Below are positions 1 through 7,151 of a DNA stretch of 41,242 nt, in pieces. A program made the translations under genes and the position numbers. Position 1 is the first letter of the stretch. Every line of letters starts with the position of its first letter. Under the pieces are notes generated by a model that was given only the letters and a program-made list of their open reading frames with translations, was not told the DNA's origin and searched no databases. Origin of the DNA: CAYXVF01 sp964468125 (lineage in GTDB: Bacteria; Myxococcota; XYA12-FULL-58-9; CAYXVF01); contig CAYXVF010000053.1 of assembly GCA_964468125.1 (NCBI GenBank), positions 1 through 41,242 of the forward strand. Direction: 5' to 3'.

Positions 1-654
1 CTAGGGTTTTCCGGCGATTTGAAACGCCGTGCCAACGGCTAAGAAAACCCACAGGAGATCGAAGAGCCCGAGGCCTAGGAGCTCGGTCATCGGCATCGAC
101 GCGGTGTATTCACCGGCGAGCTCTTCGGCGACCGCTCGGCGTTTCGAGTCGTCGTAGCTGTTCATGCGCTCGAGCACCTTGCCCGTCGCTTCGTCGACAT
201 CAGCGGCGATTTCCTCCGGTGCTTCTTCCGCCTCGCTCTCGAAGAATTCCCGCACCTCGGGACCGATCTCGCCCTCCTCGACCAGCTCGGCGTAGGCCGC
301 GGGCCACATGATTCCGGGCTCCGCCGCGATCTCGTCGACGAGCGTTTGAGAGCCGAAGACGAAGATCAGGATTTTCCCGACCAAGAGCCCTGCGAGAGCC
401 AGCCCTCCGGCCATCACGCCGAGAACCGGCATCTTCACCTGACCGCCCATTGCCACCGCAAATCCTACGAGCGCGCCCACTCCCCAGGCGACCCAGCCGA
501 CCTCGTAGTTCGTGAGGACCACGATCGCAGCCCAGATTGCGCCACCGACCGCGGCGGCGATCGTCCCAAAGAGCAGGGCCGGAACAAAGGCCACTCCTTC
601 GCGCATGGCAGGTGGCATGGGCGCGGGCGCCCCCGGCTGTTCACTCGACTGCAT
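1..654 (-). CDS. Multi-pass membrane protein of unknown function
   Basis: A complete 217-residue protein with ATG at 654, preceded by a GGGGGAA ribosome-binding site, and a TAG stop at the window edge. After a Pro/Ala-rich N-terminus there are about three hydrophobic helices (roughly residues 20-50, 52-72, 76-100). An acidic, soluble, helical stretch follows (about 105-185, rich in Glu and Ala), then a last hydrophobic helix near 190-213. The layout suggests an inner-membrane protein with an acidic loop. I do not recognise a family. It is divergent from the STAS-like gene at 755. Confidence 0.75.
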   Translation of the reverse strand: MQSSEQPGAPAPMPPAMREGVAFVPALLFGTIAAAVGGAIWAAIVVLTNYEVGWVAWGVGALVGFAVAMGGQVKMPVLGVMAGGLALAGLLVGKILIFVFGSQTLVDEIAAEPGIMWPAAYAELVEEGEIGPEVREFFESEAEEAPEEIAADVDEATGKVLERMNSYDDSKRRAVAEELAGEYTASMPMTELLGLGLFDLLWVFLAVGTAFQIAGKP

Positions 655-754
655 TGGATTCCCCCTCGAGGCCTAAGACTCTCAGAGGCTGCCGCAACGG
701 GCGGGCGCTGTAAAGCGCTTGCACGCCGCCCGATTGCCGCTATTAACAGGCGAC

Positions 755-1225
755 ATGGAGAGCGAGCAGACGAGCCAGCCGAGCTCCCTTGGCGACGTTG
801 TCGGGTATCCTCCCACCGCGGTGTTCGACGATGGCGCGGGACGCATCGAGTACTGGCGCGTTTGCGACCGCGTCTCGCTCTTCGCGGCACACGGGTCAGT
901 GAAGGCGGAGGCCGTCTCTTGGGCCACCGACCGCATGTCTGCGCTCCTAGAGCAGAACGCACCCCGGCGAATTTACGTCGTTTGGGACCTGTCTCGTCAG
1001 CGCCATCATGAAACCGACGCCCGCCGGCGCTCCGCGAGCTGGTTCATGAAGCATCGCCGCTCGGTGATCCGTTTCGTGCTCTTCACCCCCGAGCGGCCCT
1101 TCATTCGAATGGCGGCAACGGTCGCCCTTGCTGCCGTTGGGGCGAGCGAGCACGTGTACTCGCGCTATGACCGCTTCCTCGCTGTGGTTCGCGAGACCGT
1201 GGACTACGTCCGCACGCACGGCTGA
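755..1225 (+). CDS. STAS/SpoIIAA-like single-domain protein, hypothetical
   Basis: A 156-residue soluble protein. ATG at 755 is chosen over the upstream TTG at 719 because an AGG lies just before it. The centre has a beta-strand 'IYVVWDLS', followed by helix, a second strand 'IRFVLFTP', and a helix. This alternation is like the STAS/SpoIIAA-like families in which the protein answers 'what is done by whom' in regulation or lipid contact. The assignment rests on fold impression only, not on a signature motif. It stands alone between a divergent membrane protein and a probable terminator at 1279-1302. Confidence 0.6.
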   Translation: MESEQTSQPSSLGDVVGYPPTAVFDDGAGRIEYWRVCDRVSLFAAHGSVKAEAVSWATDRMSALLEQNAPRRIYVVWDLSRQRHHETDARRRSASWFMKHRRSVIRFVLFTPERPFIRMAATVALAAVGASEHVYSRYDRFLAVVRETVDYVRTHG

Positions 1226-1278
1226 AAAAAGCCGACATTCGGGCAACCAAAACGCATCCCCGGAGGTCTCCCCTAACG

Positions 1279-1302
1279 AAGGCGCTGATGCTGGCGCTTT
1301 TT
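1279..1302 (+). terminator. Probable intrinsic terminator after the STAS-like gene
   Basis: Arms AAGGCGC (1279-1285) and GCGCTTT (1294-1300) pair over 7 bp with one G-U, loop TGATGCTG, and the 3' arm runs into five T (1298-1302). It sits 54 nt after the stop at 1225. An ATG at 1288 lies inside the hairpin, so the stretch could instead be the start of a longer version of the next small ORF. Confidence 0.4.
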
Positions 1303-1320
1303 GAAACCCTGGAGGCCCAG

Positions 1321-1431
1321 ATGAATTTCGCCGAATCCTACGTCCTGTTTTCGAGTTGCATCGCCCTAATCTTCGTCGCGGGCTCGTTTCTTCCCACCCC
1401 AGTCGAAGACCTGTTCAACTCCGAGCGCTAG
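1321..1431 (+). CDS. Small single-span membrane protein (36 aa)
   Basis: ATG at 1321 follows a strong GGAGG at 1311-1315 with 5-nt spacing, and the frame stops at TAG 1429-1431. The product begins MNFAESYVLF, then has one hydrophobic helix (about residues 7-24) and a short polar tail ending in EDLFNSER. An in-frame ATG at 1288 would give 47 residues, but its ribosome-binding site is weaker. No family is recognised. The next gene starts 74 nt downstream in the same direction and may be cotranscribed. Confidence 0.5.
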   Translation: MNFAESYVLFSSCIALIFVAGSFLPTPVEDLFNSER

Positions 1432-1505
1432 CGGCGGCCGAGCGCCCAGAAAACGTCAGAGGCCCATGGCACTCCTCCGATCCCAACCGTGAAGGAGTGA
1501 CCCCG

Positions 1506-1880
1506 ATGGAAGCCAGCACCGAATCTGTCCGAGAAACCCCCGCCCTCCCCGCCGCGACCAAGTCCGACAACGGCGCTCAACCGAGCGGCACGGTCAAAAA
1601 GAATGCCGCGAGCAAGAAGCCCGCGAAGAAGAGCGCAAAAGCTCAGAGCCACGCCGAGCGCGTCGAGCATGCGCTGACCGAGCTGAACGACCTGATCGAC
1701 GAGCACGAAGCGGAGCTCAAAGAAGTGCGAGATCGCGTGCAAGCCGCGCTGTCGCGAACCGGTACCTTGCGCAAGGCGGTCAAGTCCGCGGTGAAGGACG
1801 TCTCCGTCAACCCGGCGCTCGAAACGGAGCTCGCCGATCTGCGCAAGAAGTTCGAGAGCGTTCGCAACCTGCTCCGCTGA
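1506..1880 (+). CDS. Histone H1-like / coiled-coil small basic protein
   Basis: A 124-residue protein with ATG at 1506, 8 nt after AAGGAG. Residues about 1-30 are a low-complexity Ser/Thr/Ala/Pro region. Residues about 30-48 are Lys/Ala-rich (SKKPAKKSAK), as in bacterial histone H1-like tails. Residues 50-124 are a continuous amphipathic helix with heptad character, mixing Glu/Asp and Lys/Arg. A nucleoid-associated or phasin-like role is possible from composition. Sequence alone does not decide between them, and I see no catalytic motif. Confidence 0.6.
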   Translation: MEASTESVRETPALPAATKSDNGAQPSGTVKKNAASKKPAKKSAKAQSHAERVEHALTELNDLIDEHEAELKEVRDRVQAALSRTGTLRKAVKSAVKDVSVNPALETELADLRKKFESVRNLLR

Positions 1881-1896
1881 CACGCGTCTCTGGCCC

Positions 1897-1940
1897 CAAA
1901 AAGAAGACGGCGCCCCGCAATCAATGCCGGGACGCCGTCT
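1897..1940 (-). terminator. Rho-independent terminator, minus strand
   Basis: Arms AGACGGCG (1905-1912) and CGCCGTCT (1933-1940) pair perfectly, with a further CCCG/CGGG inner stem (1914-1917 with 1928-1931) across one mismatch. Read on the minus strand the stem is followed by TCTTTTT, a U-tract. It would end the transcript of the gene at 2113-2454, leaving a 3' UTR of about 170 nt. The U-tract exists only in that orientation. Confidence 0.65.
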
Positions 1941-2112
1941 GGGGGTCGGGCCACCTCCGCACGCAATAGAGGTGACCCGGTTCAGGGAGAGAGTGTTTAT
2001 TCGCCGTTCGAGGTCGTTTCTGTTCCTTCGACCCTCTTCAACGCCATTTCATTCACCGCACCATTCACATTCGCATCGAATTTCAATTCGCATTTCATTT
2101 CATCCGTCGTTC

Positions 2113-2454
2113 TCATTTGGCGGCGACGTGCTCGACCGTGCTCACCGGCAGCATCAAGCTTCGGTTCAGCAACGCGCTCTCCGAGGGGAGGGTGCTCGCC
2201 GTGGTTTGCTTCTGCTTGGCCTTGAGCGCCTGCAGCTTTGCGCGGCGGGAGTTTTGGCGAGCTCGGATCTTCTTTTGAACCCCCTTCACGTAGGTGGAGG
2301 TCAACGGAACCTGAACGGTCGTCTGGGTCTCGCTCGACGTTTCCGCTTTCGGCTCGGCTTTAGCCTGAGCCTTCGCCGGAGCCATCGTGTCTTCCGCGGC
2401 CATCGCCGGAGTCGCTACCGCCATCAGGGCCAACATCATCAGTGCACGTTTCAT
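2113..2454 (-). CDS. Small secreted Lys/Ala/Gln-rich protein
   Basis: A 113-residue protein with a classical signal peptide: MKR, a hydrophobic core of Leu/Met/Ala, then a likely cut after AMA at residue 19. The mature part has an Ala/Lys/Glu-rich linker (about 22-48) and a basic helical region (about 58-85, KKIRARQNSRRAKLQALKAK). It contains no cysteine. The function is unknown. It lies downstream of the radical SAM gene on the same strand, but a 327-bp spacer packed with dyad sequences separates them, so it probably has its own promoter. The terminator at 1897-1940 would end its transcript. Confidence 0.7.
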   Translation of the reverse strand: MKRALMMLALMAVATPAMAAEDTMAPAKAQAKAEPKAETSSETQTTVQVPLTSTYVKGVQKKIRARQNSRRAKLQALKAKQKQTTASTLPSESALLNRSLMLPVSTVEHVAAK

Positions 2455-2613
2455 CTTTTTCTCTCACGTTTCGGCTCCGACCGTTCGCGCTTCGTTCATC
2501 GAAGCCGTGGTCGTCGTCGTCATCGTGAAGCCACTATGACACCGCCCCTCAGCGTCGGATGTGATCTGCCTCTCACGAGATCGCTTTTCTTTGGGCGATT
2601 TCAGCCCGAATTC

Positions 2614-2724
2614 GTGACATCTCTCACACCGACAATGAGTGTTGTGCGCGAAATCACGGGAACGGCGGTCGGTGTGAGCGGGATCACGGTGCCGGTGTGA
2701 GCGGGGTCACGTGAGGTCGATCAC
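2614..2724. promoter_or_regulatory. Array of five GTGA-N6-TCAC dyads (CRP/FNR-type half-sites)
   Basis: Four perfect copies of GTGA-N6-TCAC lie at 2614-2627, 2674-2687, 2697-2710 and 2711-2724. A fifth with one mismatch (GTGC) lies at 2644-2657. The first three centres are exactly 30 bp apart, about three helical turns, and the last two copies touch. A related GTGA-N8-TCAC lies at 2561-2576. The CRP consensus is TGTGA-N6-TCACA, so a CRP/FNR-family regulator is the natural candidate. The array lies 160-270 bp upstream of the secreted-protein gene and just downstream of the radical SAM stop codon. Nothing else was found in this 327-bp gene-free stretch (2455-2782). Confidence 0.55.
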
Positions 2725-2782
2725 ATGGCTCAGCGACGACTCAGAGCCGTCGTACTCGGAATTGCGCTGCTCGTGTTTCAGC

Positions 2783-3718
2783 TCAAGAGCAGCTCGAGCC
2801 TCCGAGCACGCAGAAGGTCGCGCACCAGGGATGATTGAGGGAGACCGGCTCGAGGGCCTCTCGGAGAGTCGCGCCCATCTCGAAGCGCTCGTCGTAGGCC
2901 AAGAGGGTGCACGACAGGACCACCGGTGCGTCGGCGCCTTTCCGTTTCACCACCATGCGTGAGGTGGAGCACATGATCTGCTCCGGGGACTTGCCGAGGA
3001 TCCCCCAACACGCGGTCGTGATCTCCGGCGGATCGTCCTGTGGTCGCATCTCCGCGAACAACACCAGGGCTTTCGGGTCGTGCACGTTGAGCTCGATCTC
3101 ACGTTCGCCAAAGAGTGTTCCGTATCCGCGGCGCGCGGTGGCCTCGTCTTCCGAGAGCTCGCGGCGACCGGCTACGGCGGTGCGAAAGCCGTGGCACTGC
3201 AGCCACGCGAGTCCGTCGAGCGCCTCCTCGAAGGTCCCCGGTCCCCGTTCGCGCTCGTGCACCTCACGGGTGTGGTGGTCGAGGCTGACCCGAAGGGTGA
3301 GTCTCGCGCGTTGCGCGTCGCTCAGCGCGAGGAGCGCGTCTCGAACCCGCGGACGTCGCATCGGCCGGGTAGCATTGGTGAGGACGAGCACCTCGAAGCC
3401 GAGATCGAGCGCGTCACCGACGATCTCCATCAAGGCGGGATTCAAGAAGGGCTCGCCTCCGGTGATGCCGATATCGCGGGTCCCGAGCTCCTTTGCTTCG
3501 TCCAGGAAGACCTTCGCCTCCTCGCGGGTGAGATAGACCAAGGCGTCGTTTTGCGGGGTCGACTCGATGTAGCAGTGCGCGCAGCTCAGGTTGCAGAGAG
3601 TGCCGGTGTTCAACCAGAGGGTCTCGAGCTTGCTGGGGCTCACCCAGGCGCGCTCGGAGCCATCGGCGGTTGTGTGGGGGTCGCTGAATTTCTTTTGAGG
3701 AGATTGGATCGCGGTCAT
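2783..3718 (-). CDS. Radical SAM protein with SPASM-like Cys-rich tail
   Basis: A 311-residue protein, ATG at 3718. The radical SAM cluster motif CxxxCxxC is at Cys42, Cys46 and Cys49 (LCNLSCAHCY), and the SAM-binding GGEP motif follows near residue 85. The C-terminal third has more cysteines (near 240-275 and CATFCVLGGSSCS at the end), which could hold an auxiliary Fe-S cluster as in SPASM/twitch proteins. The family cleaves S-adenosylmethionine to make a radical used in peptide or small-molecule modification. The substrate is not evident. It is divergent from the 1107-residue gene, with a 106-bp shared control region. Confidence 0.8.
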   Translation of the reverse strand: MTAIQSPQKKFSDPHTTADGSERAWVSPSKLETLWLNTGTLCNLSCAHCYIESTPQNDALVYLTREEAKVFLDEAKELGTRDIGITGGEPFLNPALMEIVGDALDLGFEVLVLTNATRPMRRPRVRDALLALSDAQRARLTLRVSLDHHTREVHERERGPGTFEEALDGLAWLQCHGFRTAVAGRRELSEDEATARRGYGTLFGEREIELNVHDPKALVLFAEMRPQDDPPEITTACWGILGKSPEQIMCSTSRMVVKRKGADAPVVLSCTLLAYDERFEMGATLREALEPVSLNHPWCATFCVLGGSSCS

Positions 3719-3751
3719 GGGTCTCTATGCTCGGGCTTGCGAACAGTAGGG

Positions 3752-3763
3752 GAACAGGGGTTC
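3752..3763. promoter_or_regulatory. GAAC-N4-GTTC palindrome (LexA-type box shape)
   Basis: A perfect GAAC-AGGG-GTTC dyad lies in the 106-bp space between the divergent radical SAM gene and the 1107-residue gene. Gram-positive LexA boxes have the form CGAAC-N4-GTTCG; the outer C and G are absent here. A second, weaker dyad (ATAGT at 3790-3794, ACTAT at 3806-3810) lies nearer the plus-strand start. Whether this species' LexA uses such a site is unknown. Confidence 0.25.
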
Positions 3764-3824
3764 TTGTTACGGGAAAATCGGACTTTCAGATAGTGGCGGT
3801 CCTCTACTATGCTCTTGGCCTCCG

Positions 3825-6800
3825 ATGCGACCCCATGAGCCTACCACCCGCGCCGCCGCCGCGAGCCGGGCGAAGATGTACCTCAAGCGCGACCTCGGCT
3901 GGGCCAGGGGCTTTCCTGCGTCCAGAAACCTCTGGGTCGCTCTTCCGCCCCACGCACCGGCGCGGGAGCTCGCTCTCGACGGCGATCTCCTGCGCCGCTC
4001 CCAGCGGACTCTCAACCTCCTCCGTCGTGAGCTCCCCGAGGAGCTGCCACGGATCGTCGGCGACGCGGAGCGCTTCTTTGCGACCCATCGCGCCCTGCTC
4101 GAGGTCCTCAAACCCACGATCCACCACGGCGCGCCCCTGCCCGAGACCCCCCTCGATTCGCACCCATTCGCGACCGGGCCGCTGCTGCGTGAAACGCGGC
4201 GCATTCCGGCGAGCGAGCCGATCCGACGAGCATTTCGGTGGTACGGTTTCACCGATCCCGACCAGCTGAGTCGCGCCCTCCGCTGGCTCGAAGCGCACCG
4301 GCCACAGGTCGGGGTGATCGAGGCGTGCGCGGGCGATCGTGCTCCCCGGGTCTTGCTTCGGCTCTGGCAGCTCGCTCACACGCTGAATCCCAAGCGCGTC
4401 GCGCCTGTCGTGGAGCTCCTCGGAGCCGAGGGTGCCTGGACCCATCGCACGGAGCTCGCCCAGGGCTACGTGGGTGCACTCTCCGCGGTCCTCGAGACCC
4501 CCACCAAGAAGCCACCCAACGCTCCCACAGTGCCGCTGCCGAAGAAGCTGATCGAGTGGGTCGAAATGACCGCATGCGCCGACCGAGCCACTCAAAGACG
4601 TTCCCTCGAGCTGTTCGCGGCGGTCGTCGATCCTTCGGTGGTCGTGGGTTGGGGGCGTTTTTGGGAGCAACTGCAACACGGGTACGAGCGTGCGCGGCTG
4701 ATGCCCGACGACGACGACGCGTTGCAGGCGAAACGTCACCGCGCCCGGAAACGCTTGGAGCGCTTCGAGGAACGAGTACCGCCGTCGCTGCCGTCGCAGG
4801 TGTTGCACGGATCGCTTCGCCGCCTTCCGAGCGCCGAGGCCGAGCCGCTCCATCGGATCGCCCTGCGCACGTTGAAGCGCATCCCGAAACAGATCGACGG
4901 CGCGCCGGCTCGCCTCGCTTTCGCGGAGCATTGGACCTGGTTGTGGTCCTCGCCGCACTACCGAGCCGATGCACTCCTGCGCTACCTCGCCGCGTTCAAT
5001 GGCTACCTGCGCGACACGGAGGACGTGGTAAGAGCGCTGACCCCCTGGCGCGCGGTTTGGACCCACATTCAGCGCGCCCGAGGCCGAACCGCCTATACGG
5101 TGGACCAAGATGCGATCGACGACCTGAGGAGTCGCAAACAGCTCGACACGTTCTTTCGGATCCTTGCCGAGCAAACCGAAGCGGTCGAGCCTGGCACCGC
5201 GGAAATCCTCTGCACCCTCGTCGCAGCGCTTCCCGAGTCCCGCGTCCGCGGCGCGCTCGAGAGTCTGTGCGACGAAGAGCTCCTCGATCGGCATCTTTAC
5301 GAGCCCACGCTGCGACTCGCAGGCATGCTCACAGAGCAAAACCCCGCGCGCTTCGCCCAGGTGGCGAAGACCCTCGACGATTCGGAGGAGCGCTACGGGG
5401 ATCTCGACGAGGTCCTGCTGCCGCTGGTGCGCCGTTTTCGCGAAGTCGACGCTCTCGAGCTCATGACGAGCGCTGTCCTCGACCGAGAGGTCGGGCTCCT
5501 GATTGACGTCGCGTACCAATGCGATGTGCTCCGGGAGAATCAGCAACGCGTCCCACCGATCTGGCCGATGCATGCAGTCAACACCGAATGGCAGACCCGC
5601 TACCCCTCGGAGCTCGACGCCGCATTGGCGCTCTTGGTGCGCGCGGATCCCGAGGCACCGAGCACCGCAGCGAAGCTCTTGCGCAAGGAGTTTCCGAGCG
5701 AAGGGGAGCTCCGGGCGGAGATCGACGAGCTCGAGGCGGTGAGCGAGCGCAACGACGGACAAACCCAGCGTCTCGAAAACCTGCGTCAGCGCTTGAACGC
5801 GCCGCGGCCGGTTTCGTCGAAACGCTTGCGCAATCTCGACGGGAAGCTCCGGAACGCCGCGCGGCGAAAGCTGATCGGGAGCTTCGCCGACCGCGTCCGC
5901 GCCAGCTATCTCTCGCTCCTCCCCACGCTCTGGCGGGTGGATGAGGTGCCCGAGTGGATGGGTGACCACCGGGTGCTGACCGCGTTGCTACCGGTGCGAA
6001 AGCTCGAGACGGCGTCGCGACGTCTCGCCCATCGCATTCTCGCCCGCCGAGCGGGAGCGCCCCCCTATGACCTGCGCGACGAGCCCGCGAACGCCGAGTT
6101 CATCGCGCGAATGAAACGACGCGGTTTGAACCTCGAGCCCTGGCTTGACGACCCGCGAACGCGAAAGGTCAAGGCGAAGAAGCGCACCCTGTTCCTGTCG
6201 CTCGAGCGCGACCCTCTCGAAGTCCTGCACATGGGCGCGCACTTCAGCACCTGTTTGTCTCCGGGACAGTTCAACTTCTTCTCGGTGTTCTCGAACATCG
6301 CGGACGTGAACAAACAGGTGCTCTACGCCCGCACCCGAGACGGTAGCGTCTTCGGCCGCGTACTCCTCGCACTCACCGACACCGGCGGACTCGTCAGCTT
6401 TCACGTCTACGCGCACGACTCGAAGCTCGGCTTCGATCGGCTGGTCAAGAGCTACGTGAACGACCTCGCGCGGGATATGGGGACACTGGTCGTCCCGATC
6501 GGATCGATCTCCACGTTAGTCGCCCCCAAGTGGTACGACGATGGGCCGGTTGATCTCTCGGAGCAGATCCCCGCCTTCTCTGACGGGTCGTCGTTTCGAG
6601 CCGGTTTGAAGACGATCGACGCTTCCGATCTGCTTCCCGCAGTGAGGGAGGCGCTCTCGCCCCTCGAGCTCAACGAGCTGACGATGCCCATGCTCTTGGC
6701 ACTGCCCGAGCTTCGGGCACGACCGGAGCTCGTGGCGCAGCTCCTGCCCCTCGCCCGCCGCCTCGAGCTTCCCTTGGAGGCGTTGAACCGCTTGCTGACC

Positions 6801-7148
6801 GCGGTGGGCGAGACCCGCGGCGACGCGCTCGGCCCCCTGGTGGATCGGCTCTTTCACCAAGCCAAACGGCAGGTGGGGCACTACTTCCCCTACGACGCGG
6901 GGGTCCTCCTCGCTTGCCTGGCCCCTCAGAAAGCCCTGCGACTTCTGCGCGAGACCCGCGAGAAGGAGGTGCGGCGGTGGAGCGACGAGTGGGACGGCGG
7001 TCGCCTCTTCATCGCGGCGGAGGCACATCGACTTCTGGGCAGACGCAACAAGGCGGTCGCGCTCTACGAACGGGCGCTCGCGAGCGACCGCGGGCCGATC
7101 TACGAAAAACAGTGTCGCGACGCCCTCGAAGCGCTCCGGCCCGACTGA
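3825..7148 (+). CDS. Large helical-repeat protein (1107 aa) with an uncharacterised HFSTC domain
   Basis: A cytoplasmic protein with no signal peptide or membrane helix. Residues about 1-720 are mostly helical, Arg/Glu/Leu-rich and repeat-like. Residues about 785-900 form a distinct alpha/beta region: LFLSLERD, then HFSTCLSPG with His806 and Cys810, then NKQVLYAR, then GRVLLALTD, then SFHVYAHD with His860 and His864. The Cys and His residues in one compact domain could be catalytic or metal-binding. The tail (about 1040-1107) looks like tetratricopeptide helices. I recognise no named family. It converges on the rtc operon, with stop codons 3 bp apart, so a shared role in RNA damage response is possible but unproven. 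ATG at 3825 has a weak ribosome-binding site; ATG at 3876 is the alternative. Confidence 0.8.
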   Translation: MRPHEPTTRAAAASRAKMYLKRDLGWARGFPASRNLWVALPPHAPARELALDGDLLRRSQRTLNLLRRELPEELPRIVGDAERFFATHRALLEVLKPTIHHGAPLPETPLDSHPFATGPLLRETRRIPASEPIRRAFRWYGFTDPDQLSRALRWLEAHRPQVGVIEACAGDRAPRVLLRLWQLAHTLNPKRVAPVVELLGAEGAWTHRTELAQGYVGALSAVLETPTKKPPNAPTVPLPKKLIEWVEMTACADRATQRRSLELFAAVVDPSVVVGWGRFWEQLQHGYERARLMPDDDDALQAKRHRARKRLERFEERVPPSLPSQVLHGSLRRLPSAEAEPLHRIALRTLKRIPKQIDGAPARLAFAEHWTWLWSSPHYRADALLRYLAAFNGYLRDTEDVVRALTPWRAVWTHIQRARGRTAYTVDQDAIDDLRSRKQLDTFFRILAEQTEAVEPGTAEILCTLVAALPESRVRGALESLCDEELLDRHLYEPTLRLAGMLTEQNPARFAQVAKTLDDSEERYGDLDEVLLPLVRRFREVDALELMTSAVLDREVGLLIDVAYQCDVLRENQQRVPPIWPMHAVNTEWQTRYPSELDAALALLVRADPEAPSTAAKLLRKEFPSEGELRAEIDELEAVSERNDGQTQRLENLRQRLNAPRPVSSKRLRNLDGKLRNAARRKLIGSFADRVRASYLSLLPTLWRVDEVPEWMGDHRVLTALLPVRKLETASRRLAHRILARRAGAPPYDLRDEPANAEFIARMKRRGLNLEPWLDDPRTRKVKAKKRTLFLSLERDPLEVLHMGAHFSTCLSPGQFNFFSVFSNIADVNKQVLYARTRDGSVFGRVLLALTDTGGLVSFHVYAHDSKLGFDRLVKSYVNDLARDMGTLVVPIGSISTLVAPKWYDDGPVDLSEQIPAFSDGSSFRAGLKTIDASDLLPAVREALSPLELNELTMPMLLALPELRARPELVAQLLPLARRLELPLEALNRLLTAVGETRGDALGPLVDRLFHQAKRQVGHYFPYDAGVLLACLAPQKALRLLRETREKEVRRWSDEWDGGRLFIAAEAHRLLGRRNKAVALYERALASDRGPIYEKQCRDALEALRPD

Positions 7149-7151
7149 GCG

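Noticed and set aside
2614..2724. CRISPR-like repeat reading of the dyad array
   Set aside because: The repeats are 14 bp, spacing varies (30, 30, 23, 14) and there are no unique spacers of similar length or cas genes.
4879..4888. Additional short palindromes and GC-rich inverted repeats inside coding genes
   Set aside because: Sequences such as GAGCTCGAGCTC recur because Glu-Leu and Ser-Ser codon pairs are common in these genes.
3807..5969. A 720-codon open frame on the minus strand
   Set aside because: It is antisense to the 1107-residue gene. Composition is Arg/Gly/Ala/Glu-rich without domain pattern, as expected from codon bias in GC-rich DNA.
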